From an uncultured Phaeodactylibacter sp. (GTDB taxonomy: Bacteria > Bacteroidota > Bacteroidia > Chitinophagales > Saprospiraceae), in assembly GCA_913057245.1 (NCBI GenBank), contig CAJXNH010000035.1, forward strand, positions 1 through 37,458: a stretch of 37,458 nucleotides of DNA. Reading direction: 5' to 3'. Position numbers and translations under genes: made by a program. The notes beneath the pieces are model-generated. The model had not been told where the DNA came from. It made no database searches and worked only from the letters and a program-made list of their open reading frames with translations. Shown piece by piece: positions 23,747 to 32,569 of the stretch. Numbering within the stretch: position 1 is the first letter of the stretch; each line of letters starts with the position of its first letter.

Positions 23747-26700
23747 TTATGCATCGAGTTCTTCGTTCTTGTTGTTGACACGTGCCTGGTAACGCACTGC
23801 GGACTGGGTGTTGATTTCCTCAAGCACCAGGTAGTTCAGTGGGTTGTCCAGACGCTCAGCCAGAATGCCTTCCTTGTCGTTGTCGTCACCAAAGACGATA
23901 GCGCCAGTTGGGCAGGCGGTCTGACAAGCGGTCTTCACGTCCTGATCGCGCAGTTTACGCTGCTCGCGCTTAGCAGTCAGCTTGCCTTCCTGAATACGCT
24001 GTACACAGAAGCTGCACTTCTCAATTACACCGCGTGAACGAACGGTCACGTCAGGGTTGAGGACCATACGGGTCAGATTGTCTGCACCGAATGGGATGGC
24101 TTCTTCGCCGTTCAGGTCGTACTCATTGGCACCGAACAGGTCAGCGGTGGTGTAGTCGAGCCAGTTGAAACGACGTACTTTGTAAGGGCAGTTGTTCGCA
24201 CAGTAACGCGTACCGATACAGCGGTTGTAGGTCATTTGGTTCAGACCCTCAGAGCTGTGGTTGGTTGCCGCTACCGGACAAACGTTCTCACAAGGCGCGT
24301 TGTCGCAGTGCTGGCACATCATCGGCTGATAAACCACATTCGGGTTCTCATAGTCGCCGTAGAAATAGCGGTCGATCCGCAGCCAGGTCATCTCGTGGTG
24401 ACGGGCCACCTCGGTCTTACCGACTACCGGCACGTTGTTTTCTGCAATACAAGCTACCTGACAGGCACCGCAACCGATGCACGCGTTCAGGTCGATATGC
24501 ATGGACCAGTGGTGGCCCTGATCATATACCTGCTCTTTGTACTCATCATATGGGTACAGCGTATGGCTGTTCAGCTTCTGAGCCTCAGCCCGCTTTTCTT
24601 CAATATGGTGAGAAAGGTCTTCCAACTCCGACAGGTTGCCCTGATAGATAATGGAACGGTTTGTCAAACCTCCCTGATAACCTTCTCCGATGGTCATCAC
24701 CGTCTTTTCATCAACGTTGATTTCCTCTCCGGTTTCCGGGTCTTCACCGGTCAGCCCCATAGAATGGTGGTACTGTACACAGGCGAAGCGGTCTTCTTCC
24801 GCTACTTTCTCAGATACGCTGTCTACGGTGGCGTAGTACTGTACGTTGCCGTTCTCATCGTAGGAAGTCCACGGGTAAACGTCAACACCGACATTATTGC
24901 CGATGGCACGGCCCAGCATACCGGTTTCGGTACGGCCGTAGCCCAGTGCAATAGCAAGTGTGCCCTGCATCTGACCAAACTGGCGTACAACGGTGCAACG
25001 CTGTGCCGTTCCGTTCACTGTGACATCTACCATATCAGCTTTACCCTTGCTTTCGTCCGGGTTCAGCCCCATGAAGGAAGTGAACTCGTTGCCACCGTCC
25101 CAACCAACAGGAATGGCCAGGTAGTTGCCCCAGGTACAGCGGTTAACCGGGTCTGGCATCTCAAGGAGCCAGGGGTTGTTGCTGTATACGCCACCGCCCA
25201 TGTTGACGGTTTCGTAGAGGGAGATTTCGAGTTCGGCATTCGAAGGCTTGCGTACCATGCGCGCTGCGGCGTTTACATCGCCGGCAAAAGCGGGCGCTTC
25301 GCCTGTATAATCGGCCACGAAAACGCCATCGTGCAGCACACTGTCCCAGAACATCTTAGGCGTTGCGAAGCCTGTTTGCTGCAAGAACAAGTTTTCCTGC
25401 CAGTGCTGCTTCATATAGTTGAAGATGAAAGCACCAACGTCTTCTTTGGACTTTTCGTAGTAAGGATTGGACTTAGTGGCAACCGCCGTGCTGTCGGCAC
25501 CGCCCATGACACTCATCATGTCAAAATCTGCCCAGCGCAACAGGCTCTCTTCGGTCTGACGGCTGCCGGGGCGGCCAACCGTATTGAAGATCGGAGCAAT
25601 CGTTGGCTGAATCAGGCTGTAATGGCCGCGCTTGGGCTCTACGTCGCCCCAGCTTTCCAGATAGTGGTGGGTAGGTGTGACGTAGTCGCAAAGGGCCACG
25701 GTCTCGTTAGGCACCATGGAGAAGGAAACCTTCAGTCCTACCTTTGAGGCTGCCTCGCGGAACTGCGCTGCGTTAGGCAGGTCGAATGCAGGGTTGGCAC
25801 CATCCATTACGAACAGCGCGTCTACCCGGCCGGCGCTCATCGCCTTCACCAGGTCCTGTACCGGCTTGTCCATACCCTGACGCTGCAAGGAAGCCGCGTT
25901 GAAGTCCAGGGTGTTGCCATAGTTACCGAGCATATTGTTGATCGCATTGATCAGGATCTGCTCGCCTTTATTGTTAGAGCCGGAAACCACCAGGGACTTG
26001 CCGCGGTTGCTGACCAGCTCGTCTGCTACTTTTTCAATTTTGCCAGCCGTGGCACCTTCCAGGTTCGGTCCGCTTACACGGGCTCCGCCGGTCTTGGCAG
26101 CAACGGCGTTGTACAATGCAACGATGGCTGCGCCCTGCTCAGAAGGCTTCACCATGATGCGGTTGTCCGCATTGGAACCGGTGAGGCTCATGTGGCTTTC
26201 CACCTGAATGTGGCGGGACATCTTCGCGCCCTTCACCTTCTTGATACGGCGGTTGGTCGCGTATTGATTGGCAAACTCAATTGGAGAAATCCAGGTGCCG
26301 AGGAAATCAGCATCAAAGCTGACAATCACATCGGCTTTATCGAAGTGGTAAGCCGGGATCACCGCCTGACCAAAGGAATCCTGATTGGCTTCCAGAATGG
26401 CAGAGCTTGAAACCGGGTCGTACATGACCACTTCTGTATTGGGGTAAGCCACTTTGAAATCCTCAAGGGCTTTCTTGGTCGTTGGGCTCATGATGGTATT
26501 CGCCACAATCCGAATGCTGGAACCAGCAGTCAGTTTGCCCATAATTTCACCGTCGATTTCTTCCCAGGACGGGCCCCGCTCGTTGCGGTCAGCAGAACGC
26601 TGAATCTTGCCCTCTTTTACCCGGTAAGGGCCATCGAGACGGTTGGTATCGTAAAGGCTGAGCACGCTGGCCTGCGCCCGGGCGCTCGTGCCGCCTTTTG

Positions 26701-27085
26701 TAATATTGGAAAGGGTGTTGCCCTCAATTTTGATGGGACGTCCCTCGCGGGTCTTCACCAGCACGGGGCAGTAGTCGCCGCCCTGCACAAAGGAAGAAGC
26801 ATAATAAGTAGCGACGCCCGGTACAATTTCATCCGGCTTGACCACATAAGGTACCGCGCGCTTCACAGGGATTTCGCAACTGGCAGCCAACGTGGCAGCA
26901 CCAAGGCCAAACCCGAGGTACTTCAGGAAGTCCCGGCGGGAAGCTTCCGTATCCATCGCGCCCTGCTTCGACAGGGTGTCAACGACAGGCAGTTCTGTGA
27001 ATTCGTTTTTGTTTGTTTCCAGGTAGCTGGGATCGTTTTGCAGTTGGTCTACACCGATCCAAACACCATTGTTTTTATTCTTCAT
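23747..27085 (-). CDS. actB: Alternative complex III subunit ActB (Fe-S/molybdopterin-type fusion)
   Basis: A 1112-residue periplasm-facing subunit. The start is the ATG at 27085; an in-frame TTG seven codons earlier is weaker. A Tat-type signal is present (EASRRDFLKYLGFGLGAATL) ending in the lipobox LAASC, so it is probably a Tat-exported lipoprotein. The N-terminal two thirds resembles molybdopterin oxidoreductases but is known in this family to lack Mo cofactor. The C-terminal part (about 865-1065) has four Fe-S clusters: CIGCGACQVAC, then CQHCDNAPCENVCP, CIGTRYCANNCP and CSFCVQR together with ACQTACPTGA. It forms the electron wire from ActC to the ActA hemes. It follows actA by 36 bases. 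Confidence 0.95.
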   Translation of the reverse strand: MKNKNNGVWIGVDQLQNDPSYLETNKNEFTELPVVDTLSKQGAMDTEASRRDFLKYLGFGLGAATLAASCEIPVKRAVPYVVKPDEIVPGVATYYASSFVQGGDYCPVLVKTREGRPIKIEGNTLSNITKGGTSARAQASVLSLYDTNRLDGPYRVKEGKIQRSADRNERGPSWEEIDGEIMGKLTAGSSIRIVANTIMSPTTKKALEDFKVAYPNTEVVMYDPVSSSAILEANQDSFGQAVIPAYHFDKADVIVSFDADFLGTWISPIEFANQYATNRRIKKVKGAKMSRHIQVESHMSLTGSNADNRIMVKPSEQGAAIVALYNAVAAKTGGARVSGPNLEGATAGKIEKVADELVSNRGKSLVVSGSNNKGEQILINAINNMLGNYGNTLDFNAASLQRQGMDKPVQDLVKAMSAGRVDALFVMDGANPAFDLPNAAQFREAASKVGLKVSFSMVPNETVALCDYVTPTHHYLESWGDVEPKRGHYSLIQPTIAPIFNTVGRPGSRQTEESLLRWADFDMMSVMGGADSTAVATKSNPYYEKSKEDVGAFIFNYMKQHWQENLFLQQTGFATPKMFWDSVLHDGVFVADYTGEAPAFAGDVNAAARMVRKPSNAELEISLYETVNMGGGVYSNNPWLLEMPDPVNRCTWGNYLAIPVGWDGGNEFTSFMGLNPDESKGKADMVDVTVNGTAQRCTVVRQFGQMQGTLAIALGYGRTETGMLGRAIGNNVGVDVYPWTSYDENGNVQYYATVDSVSEKVAEEDRFACVQYHHSMGLTGEDPETGEEINVDEKTVMTIGEGYQGGLTNRSIIYQGNLSELEDLSHHIEEKRAEAQKLNSHTLYPYDEYKEQVYDQGHHWSMHIDLNACIGCGACQVACIAENNVPVVGKTEVARHHEMTWLRIDRYFYGDYENPNVVYQPMMCQHCDNAPCENVCPVAATNHSSEGLNQMTYNRCIGTRYCANNCPYKVRRFNWLDYTTADLFGANEYDLNGEEAIPFGADNLTRMVLNPDVTVRSRGVIEKCSFCVQRIQEGKLTAKREQRKLRDQDVKTACQTACPTGAIVFGDDNDKEGILAERLDNPLNYLVLEEINTQSAVRYQARVNNKNEELDA

Positions 27086-27121
27086 TGCTACTTTTTTCAG
27101 ATTCAATTCAGCTAATGAGGT

Positions 27122-28552
27122 TTAATAGTGGCACTTCTGGCACTCAAGACCGCCAATGTCTTCAACCGTCACCTTATCACGCTCGCCGTTGGCGATTTCC
27201 TCGTGGTAGCGGGTGTAAGACTTGTAATACTCGTTGTCATCAAACTGTACCTCCGTTTGACGGTGGCAGTTGATGCACCAGCCCATAGAAAGTGGAGAAT
27301 GCTGCTTGGCAACTTCCCATTCTTCCATTGGCCCGTGGCAGGTCTGACATTCCAGCTGACCGACCGTCACGTGCTGTGCGTGGTTGAAGTACACGTGATC
27401 CGGCAGGTTGTGGATGCGCACCCACTCAATAGGTCCCTGAATCTTCTTTTTAGTTGGATTGGTCAGTGAGGAGACGATACCTTCCCACTGCTCTTCGATG
27501 AGCTCTTCACCTTTGCTGTCAATAGAGCCATTCTCTTTGACGTAAGTATCGGCTATCCATTTCTTATAGACTTTCTCGATGTCATCCTGATTCATTTCCT
27601 CGTAGTTGTCGAGGTAAGTATCAGAAGAAGGATCGTAACCGATAGAAGCATATATTTTAGTCAGCTCCGCAGTACCATACTTGGACCCTACCTTGATGGC
27701 ACGGTGGCAGTTCATACAGGTGTTCGCTGCAGGAATAACGGAGTGCTTGGAACGCCGCGCACCATCGTGGCAGTACTGGCAATCGATCTTCTGAATACCG
27801 GCATGCGTTTGGTGAGAAAACTTGATCGGCTGCTCCGGAGCGTAGCCTTGCTGACGACCGAGCATGATAGCGTTGTTGACCGTAGTATAACCACCCAGCA
27901 CAACAAGCGCAAAAATGACAAATGCGATCAGCCCTTTGCTCGTCAGGATCTCAACCAGTGAAGTACGGCGGGCGTCGGAGTTGCCTTCGCGCACCTGCAA
28001 CATGTAGTTCAGATTGGAAACGATACGTGCCAATACGATCGCCAGGATACCAAGTATGACAGCGAGTGCGATGAATAATGGTGTGTTGTTGGGTTTTTCT
28101 TCCACAACGGCTACCGCTTCACCACCCGCTACATCTTTCTTTTTGTCCGCACCGGTATATACCGCATCGATATAGGCAAGGATGTTATCAATTTCCGAAT
28201 CGCTAAGGTTCAGGAAGTTGTTCATCACGGTTGGCTTCCACTCTTCCCAAAGCTCAACGGCACGGGGATGCCCCTCGTTAATCATGGCCTGAGACTGACG
28301 GATCCACTTGTAGAGGTCTTCCTGTGGATAATCCGCCCAGCGTTCTTCAACGCCGCCCAGTGCAGGACCGGTCAGGTCATCCTTCATGTTCTTGTTGTGG
28401 CAGGTCGCGCAATAGTTGCGGAAGAGCGTTTTGCCCTCGTCAATATTTACGGCACCTCCACCATCACCTCCTTCCTGAGCCATTGCCGGCAGTGCAAAAA
28501 CTGCCATCGCCAAGAGGAAAAGGACTCGGCTAATCAACTGCTTATATGTCAT
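27122..28552 (-). CDS. actA: Alternative complex III subunit ActA (multiheme cytochrome c)
   Basis: A 476-residue cytochrome starting at the ATG at 28552 (MTYKQLISRV...); a TTG 12 codons upstream is less likely. A signal peptide ends at AMAQ. Six heme c motifs are visible: CATCH (48-52), CQYCH (258-262), CMNCH (279-283), CQTCH (402-406), CINCH (426-430) and CQKCH (471-475). The last five make the pentaheme part of ActA; the first belongs to an extra N-terminal monoheme domain, followed by transmembrane segments (about 157-178 and 207-225). It donates to ActE and the oxidase. It is the first gene of the act operon, with a recognisable promoter upstream. Confidence 0.95.
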   Translation of the reverse strand: MTYKQLISRVLFLLAMAVFALPAMAQEGGDGGGAVNIDEGKTLFRNYCATCHNKNMKDDLTGPALGGVEERWADYPQEDLYKWIRQSQAMINEGHPRAVELWEEWKPTVMNNFLNLSDSEIDNILAYIDAVYTGADKKKDVAGGEAVAVVEEKPNNTPLFIALAVILGILAIVLARIVSNLNYMLQVREGNSDARRTSLVEILTSKGLIAFVIFALVVLGGYTTVNNAIMLGRQQGYAPEQPIKFSHQTHAGIQKIDCQYCHDGARRSKHSVIPAANTCMNCHRAIKVGSKYGTAELTKIYASIGYDPSSDTYLDNYEEMNQDDIEKVYKKWIADTYVKENGSIDSKGEELIEEQWEGIVSSLTNPTKKKIQGPIEWVRIHNLPDHVYFNHAQHVTVGQLECQTCHGPMEEWEVAKQHSPLSMGWCINCHRQTEVQFDDNEYYKSYTRYHEEIANGERDKVTVEDIGGLECQKCHY

Positions 28553-28617
28553 CTTTATGATGCTTATAGTTTTATGGTAAATCGACAATTGCTTGTTCTG
28601 TCATTCTATTGTCAGCG

Positions 28618-28650
28618 CAAATATAGAATGCACTGCACTCATTTAACAAT
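28618..28650 (-). promoter_or_regulatory. Candidate actA promoter (Bacteroidota type)
   Basis: On the minus strand the -7 box TATATTTG (28625-28618) matches TAnnTTTG. A -33 TTG (within ATTG, 28650-28647) is 21 bases upstream. The predicted start of transcription is near 28611, giving a leader of about 60 bases before the actA ATG. The shared 13-mer TGTTAAATGAGTG (28648-28636) lies in the spacer. Confidence 0.6.
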
Positions 28651-28670
28651 AAAAGTCCGAAACCTTCCGC

Positions 28671-28692
28671 TATTTAGATTTTATCTAAACAA
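28671..28692. promoter_or_regulatory. Operator-like palindrome TTTAGA-N5-TCTAAA upstream of actA
   Basis: TTTAGA (28673-28678) and TCTAAA (28684-28689) are perfect inverted arms separated by TTTTA; the inner bases make a 7-base arm symmetry TTTAGAT/ATCTAAA. It is centred about 70 bases upstream of the predicted start of transcription, and the same site occurs upstream of coxB. No other intergenic copy was seen in the window. Confidence 0.75.
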
Positions 28693-28750
28693 GGCGTTAA
28701 CCGCCCGGAAAACTTGACTTGAGGAAGGCTTCAAACCCCTCATTTTGCGC

Positions 28751-28785
28751 AATTTTGTTTGCTCGCCTGATGCATGAACAAAATT
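28751..28785. repeat. Inverted repeat AATTTTGTT / AACAAAATT
   Basis: Perfect 9-base arms at 28751-28759 and 28777-28785 around a 17-base spacer. It lies between the end of thyA (28823) and the act promoter. The 270-base gap 28553-28822 holds this repeat, the operator and promoter of actA, and no gene. It may act as a weak stop for thyA or as a second regulator site. Confidence 0.4.
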
Positions 28786-28822
28786 AAATTAATATATACC
28801 ACTCCGGTTTGGCTTTATTGCC

Positions 28823-29728
28823 TCAAACTGCCACTTGCGCACGTATGGCAGGATGAGGGTCGTACCCCATCAGTTCAAAGTCTGAAAAGGTGAACCCGAA
28901 GAGGTCTTTAACCTCAGGGTTGATATTCATCATTGGCAACTTACGCGGTATTCTTGTAAGTTGAAGCCGGGCTTGGTCTATGTGGTTACTGTACAAATGT
29001 ACATCTCCAAAGGTATGGACAAACGTCCCGGGTTTCAGTTCGCAAACCTGTGCCACCATCATCGTTAAAAGTGCATAGGAGGCGATATTAAAAGGCACGC
29101 CCAGGAATACATCGGCTGACCGCTGGTAGAGCTGACAGGACAGCTTGCCTTCAGCTACGTAAAACTGGAACAGCACATGGCAGGGCGGCAGGCCTGACTG
29201 AGCCATAGCCGGGATATCCTGAGGGTTCCAGGCGGTAACGATATGGCGGCGGGAGTCCGGGTTGCGCTTGATCTGCGCTACAACACCGGCAATTTGGTCC
29301 ACACCGCCGAAATTGCGCCACTGCTGCCCGTAAACCGGCCCAAGCTCTCCCCACTTTTCAGCGAAAGCTACATCTTCCTTAATTTTTTCTTCGAACGCCT
29401 TCAATTCATTTTTCCACTCCGGGCTGTATTTGGGGTAGCGGCCTTCCAGGTCATTCGCTTTGAGGTAATACTGAAAGGGCCACTCGTTCCAGATCCGGAC
29501 ACCGTTTTGAACAAGGTAACGGATATTGGTGTCCCCCTGCAGGAACCACAGCAATTCGTGGAGTATGGATTTATAATGGACTTTCTTGGTGGTAAGCAGC
29601 GGGAAGCCTTCAGCCAGGTCAATATGCATTTGGTACCCAAAGACACTGATCGTACCTACGCCGGTACGGTCTTCTTTGCGAACGCCATTATCCAGGATAT
29701 GCTGCAATAGCTTGTGGTACGCCTGCAT
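28823..29728 (-). CDS. thyA: Thymidylate synthase
   Basis: A 301-residue ThyA that methylates dUMP to dTMP using methylenetetrahydrofolate. Motifs: [14 protein letters not shown] (about 18-31, phosphate-binding Arg21), [15 protein letters not shown] (about 55-69), GPVYGQQWR (about 130-138), the nucleophile Cys183 in [30 protein letters not shown] (197-215) and HLYSNH (about 244-249). The extra length relative to the 264-residue enteric enzyme is an insertion around residues 85-125, as in the longer ThyA type. No dihydrofolate reductase gene follows in the window. Confidence 0.96.
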   Translation of the reverse strand: MQAYHKLLQHILDNGVRKEDRTGVGTISVFGYQMHIDLAEGFPLLTTKKVHYKSILHELLWFLQGDTNIRYLVQNGVRIWNEWPFQYYLKANDLEGRYPKYSPEWKNELKAFEEKIKEDVAFAEKWGELGPVYGQQWRNFGGVDQIAGVVAQIKRNPDSRRHIVTAWNPQDIPAMAQSGLPPCHVLFQFYVAEGKLSCQLYQRSADVFLGVPFNIASYALLTMMVAQVCELKPGTFVHTFGDVHLYSNHIDQARLQLTRIPRKLPMMNINPEVKDLFGFTFSDFELMGYDPHPAIRAQVAV

Positions 29729-29790
29729 GCTGAATGCTTTTTGTTTGTGCCAATTTTATGACTTCGGCTCGATGGGACTGTGGGCTTCTC

Positions 29791-29903
29791 GAAAAAGAAA
29801 ATTCACAACTGGTTTTGTTCAAGCATCTTACGAAACCAACCGAAGGGCGGGTTTTGAAAGATGTTTGAACAAAACTTTCCGGAAGTTGTGCCTATTCTTT
29901 TTG
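29791..29903. repeat. Long imperfect inverted repeat between thyA and START gene
   Basis: The left arm (29791-29837) and right arm (about 29850-29903) are complementary over about 47-54 bases with small bulges. The core is GGTTTTGTTCAAGCATCTT against GAAAGATGTTTGAACAAAAC, and the outer parts GAAAAAGAAAATTCACAAC and GTTGTGCCTATTCTTTTT also pair. The 276-base gap 29729-30004 has no gene. The shape is that of a MITE-like element or a large RNA hairpin. No second copy was seen in the window. Confidence 0.6.
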
Positions 29904-30004
29904 CCCAACTACATAAGTGCCGGGTGGTAAAAATGTTGGACAAAAATAAAAATGTCCGACAACCAGCACAGCACTCAAGCGTTAAAAATAAAAATAACTT
30001 TTCG

Positions 30005-30667
30005 ATGAAAAACCGCACTTCCGCGCTTAAACTTCTTGCTTTCAGCTTTTTATGTCTTTTCTATGGCCATTCCGCCGCACAGGACACCGGAGAGTGGCAA
30101 CTCAAACGTCAGTCTGACGGGCTGACCGTTTACGTCAGAGACGCTGCCAACTCTGATGTAAAGGAGATTAAAATTGAAACCACGCTTGATGCTTCCCTAC
30201 ATGCAGTAGTCGCCGTGCTTAAGGATGTCCCGGTGTACGAAGACTGGATTTACAAGTGCCAGGAGGCTTACCGGTTGAAGCCTGCCGAGGACAAAGCCAG
30301 CCTTTATTATTGCAAGGTGGACTTCCCATGGCCCATGAGCGACCGGGACTTTATTGCGCAAAGCCGGCTGCGGCAGGACCCGGAAAGCCGGACGGTCTTT
30401 ATTGATGTGAAGGGCAAGCCGGAACAAAAGGAAGAGGTAGAGGATGTCGTCCGCATCCGCAGCCTCGATATCCACTATGAGCTTACGCCGGTATCGGCTA
30501 GAAAAACCAAGATGAGCTACCGCCTGCATTCTGACCCCGGAGGTGCCATTCCCACCTGGCTCGTTAATATGGTGGTGGACAATGGTCCGGTGAATACAGT
30601 GAAGGGCATGCGGGAAATGCTTAAGTCAGAGAAATATCAGAATGCACAGTTTGCCTTTTTGAAGTAG
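30005..30667 (+). CDS. START-domain protein with signal peptide
   Basis: A 220-residue protein. The start at ATG 30005 gives a clean signal peptide (ALKLLAFSFLCLFYGHSAAQ); the longer frame to 29861 lies in the inverted-repeat element and is rejected. The mature part resembles START/SRPBCC lipid-binding folds: GEWQLKRQSDGLTVYVRD, VLKDVPVYEDWIYKC, YYCKVDFPWPMSDRDFIA, then SYRLHSDPGGAIPTWLVNM. This WPMSDRDF / DPGG.IP.W.VN pattern is typical of bacterial START-domain proteins. It probably binds a hydrophobic ligand in the periplasm. It is 65 bases upstream of the UbiD-family gene on the same strand. Confidence 0.85.
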   Translation: MKNRTSALKLLAFSFLCLFYGHSAAQDTGEWQLKRQSDGLTVYVRDAANSDVKEIKIETTLDASLHAVVAVLKDVPVYEDWIYKCQEAYRLKPAEDKASLYYCKVDFPWPMSDRDFIAQSRLRQDPESRTVFIDVKGKPEQKEEVEDVVRIRSLDIHYELTPVSARKTKMSYRLHSDPGGAIPTWLVNMVVDNGPVNTVKGMREMLKSEKYQNAQFAFLK

Positions 30668-30732
30668 TGCAATCCCCAACTTTCCAATGCTTCCGGTGTT
30701 GACTTTTCCGGAAAAACGATCTTATAGAAATT

Positions 30733-32562
30733 ATGGCTTACCGCAGTATGATGGAAGCGGTGCGCGACCTGGAACGCCACGGCAAACTTGTCCGCATCAA
30801 GGAGGAAGTAGACCCCAATCTGGAAATCGCAAGTATCCACCGCCGTATTTATGATGCGGAGGGGCCTGCGCTTTTTTTTGAGAACGTAAAAGGCAGCCCC
30901 TTCCCTGCCCTGTCCAATATTTACGGGACTTTTGAGCGGACGGAGTTTCTGTTTCGGCACACCATAGACAAGGTCCAAAAGGTCATTGAGCTCAAGGCAG
31001 ACCCGGCTAATCTGCTCAAAAACCCCATGCGTTACCTTTCGGCGCCCTTTACGGCGGTTTCTGCTCTGCCGATGCAAAAACGGATGGGCGCGCCTATCCT
31101 GCACGGCACGACTACGGTTAGCCAACTGCCGCAGATTAAATCGTGGCCGATGGATGGCGGGGCTTTTGTGACCCTCCCTCAGGTGTTCACCCTGCCTCCC
31201 GGGGAAAGCAGTATCATGCAGTCCAACCTGGGCATGTACCGCATTCAGCTGTCGGGCAACGATTATGTGCCGGACAAGGAAGTGGGCATGCACTATCAGA
31301 TTCACCGGGGCATCGGGGTGCACCATACCCAATACAACAATAGCGAAGAACCCTTCCGGGCATCTATTTTTGTAGGTGGGCCACCTTCACACGCTTTCTC
31401 AGCTATCATGCCGTTGCCGGAAGGGCTTTCGGAGCTGACCTTCGCCGGGATGCTGGGCGGGCGGCGCTTCCGTTACGTGCGGCAGAACGGGCATATCCTC
31501 TCGGCTGATGCTGATTTTGTGATTACGGGCATCATCCGCAAAGGGGAGAAAAAGCCGGAAGGGCCATTCGGGGATCACCTGGGCTACTACAGCCTGGAGC
31601 ATGACTTCCCGGTGATGGAGGTAGAGAAAGTGTACCACCGCAAGGATGCCGTCTGGCACTTTACCGTGGTGGGCCGGCCGCCGCAGGAAGACTCGAGCTT
31701 TGGCTACCTCATCCATCAGCTGGTCAAGCTGTTGACGCCCCAGGAATTTCCGGGGATTAAAGAGATTAATGCGGTGGATGCGGCGGGCGTGCACCCCCTG
31801 TTACTGGCAATTGGCAATGAACGGTATATGCCGTTCCGGGAGCGCAAGCCGGAGGAAATCCTCACGCAGGCGAACCGCATCATTGGCTCCGGGCAGACTT
31901 CCCTGGCCAAGTTCTTATTTATCGCTGCCGATGGAGACGCGCCAAACCTTAGCACGCATGATATCCCCGGTTTTTTCCGGCATGTGCTGGAGCGCATTGA
32001 CCTGACCCGGGACTTGCACTTTCAGACCAAAACAACCATTGATACGCTTGATTACTCGGGAACAGGATGGAATGCCGGGTCCAAGGTCATTGTAGCCTGC
32101 TGCGGGGATAAGCGCCGCGAGTTGAGCGCCGAGCTGCCCGTTGACCTCAGCCTGCCCAGCGGATTTAGCAATCCGAAATTTGTGCAACCGGGTATTTTGG
32201 CAGTACAGGGGCCTGCATTTACCGGTGAGGCTTCCTATGAAGAAGCGGAAACCCTGGCTCATCACCTTCGCCCCTTTGACTGGTCGGGCATCCCGATGAT
32301 TGTCCTCTGCGATGACAGCGGCTTCCTCAGCGGACCGGTCAACAACTTCCTTTGGGCCGCCTTTACCCGGGCCAATCCCTCTCACGACATTCACGGCGTG
32401 GATGCCTTTGTGGAGCACAAGCACTGGGGCTGCCGGGGCCCGGTGATTATTGATGCGCGGATCAAGCCGCACCATGCTCCGCCTTTGATTACGGACAAGG
32501 AAGCGGAAGCGAAGGCCGACCGTTTTTTCAAAAAAGGTGGATTACTGGAAAAGTGGGGGTAA
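30733..32562 (+). CDS. UbiD family decarboxylase
   Basis: A 609-residue member of the prenylated-FMN-dependent UbiD decarboxylases. Active-site features: Asn165 and Arg170 in NLGMYRIQ (cofactor/metal and catalytic Arg region), Glu276 and Asp281 in EGPFGDHLGYYS, and the typical opening YRSMMEAVRDLERHGKLVRI. It is longer than the usual 480-500 residues because of a C-terminal extension (about 480-609). In Bacteroidota such enzymes are often annotated for menaquinone synthesis, and this genome uses a quinol-oxidising chain, so a role in quinone formation is plausible. The substrate is not determined by the sequence. A companion UbiX gene is not present in the window. Confidence 0.92.
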   Translation: MAYRSMMEAVRDLERHGKLVRIKEEVDPNLEIASIHRRIYDAEGPALFFENVKGSPFPALSNIYGTFERTEFLFRHTIDKVQKVIELKADPANLLKNPMRYLSAPFTAVSALPMQKRMGAPILHGTTTVSQLPQIKSWPMDGGAFVTLPQVFTLPPGESSIMQSNLGMYRIQLSGNDYVPDKEVGMHYQIHRGIGVHHTQYNNSEEPFRASIFVGGPPSHAFSAIMPLPEGLSELTFAGMLGGRRFRYVRQNGHILSADADFVITGIIRKGEKKPEGPFGDHLGYYSLEHDFPVMEVEKVYHRKDAVWHFTVVGRPPQEDSSFGYLIHQLVKLLTPQEFPGIKEINAVDAAGVHPLLLAIGNERYMPFRERKPEEILTQANRIIGSGQTSLAKFLFIAADGDAPNLSTHDIPGFFRHVLERIDLTRDLHFQTKTTIDTLDYSGTGWNAGSKVIVACCGDKRRELSAELPVDLSLPSGFSNPKFVQPGILAVQGPAFTGEASYEEAETLAHHLRPFDWSGIPMIVLCDDSGFLSGPVNNFLWAAFTRANPSHDIHGVDAFVEHKHWGCRGPVIIDARIKPHHAPPLITDKEAEAKADRFFKKGGLLEKWG

Positions 32563-32569
32563 AAGGCAA

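Noticed and set aside
24236..25747. Long plus-strand open frame (about 500 codons) opposite actB
   Set aside because: It lies wholly antisense to a certain gene, has no recognisable motif, and its composition follows from codon bias of actB.
27086..27106. TTG start of actB seven codons upstream
   Set aside because: The ATG at 27085 is in frame, and the TTG extension adds nothing to the Tat signal.
28553..28588. TTG start of actA 12 codons upstream
   Set aside because: The ATG at 28552 directly precedes the signal peptide and suits the predicted leader length.
29861..30004. N-terminal extension of the START protein
   Set aside because: It would be coded by the inverted-repeat element and place 48 residues before a typical signal peptide.
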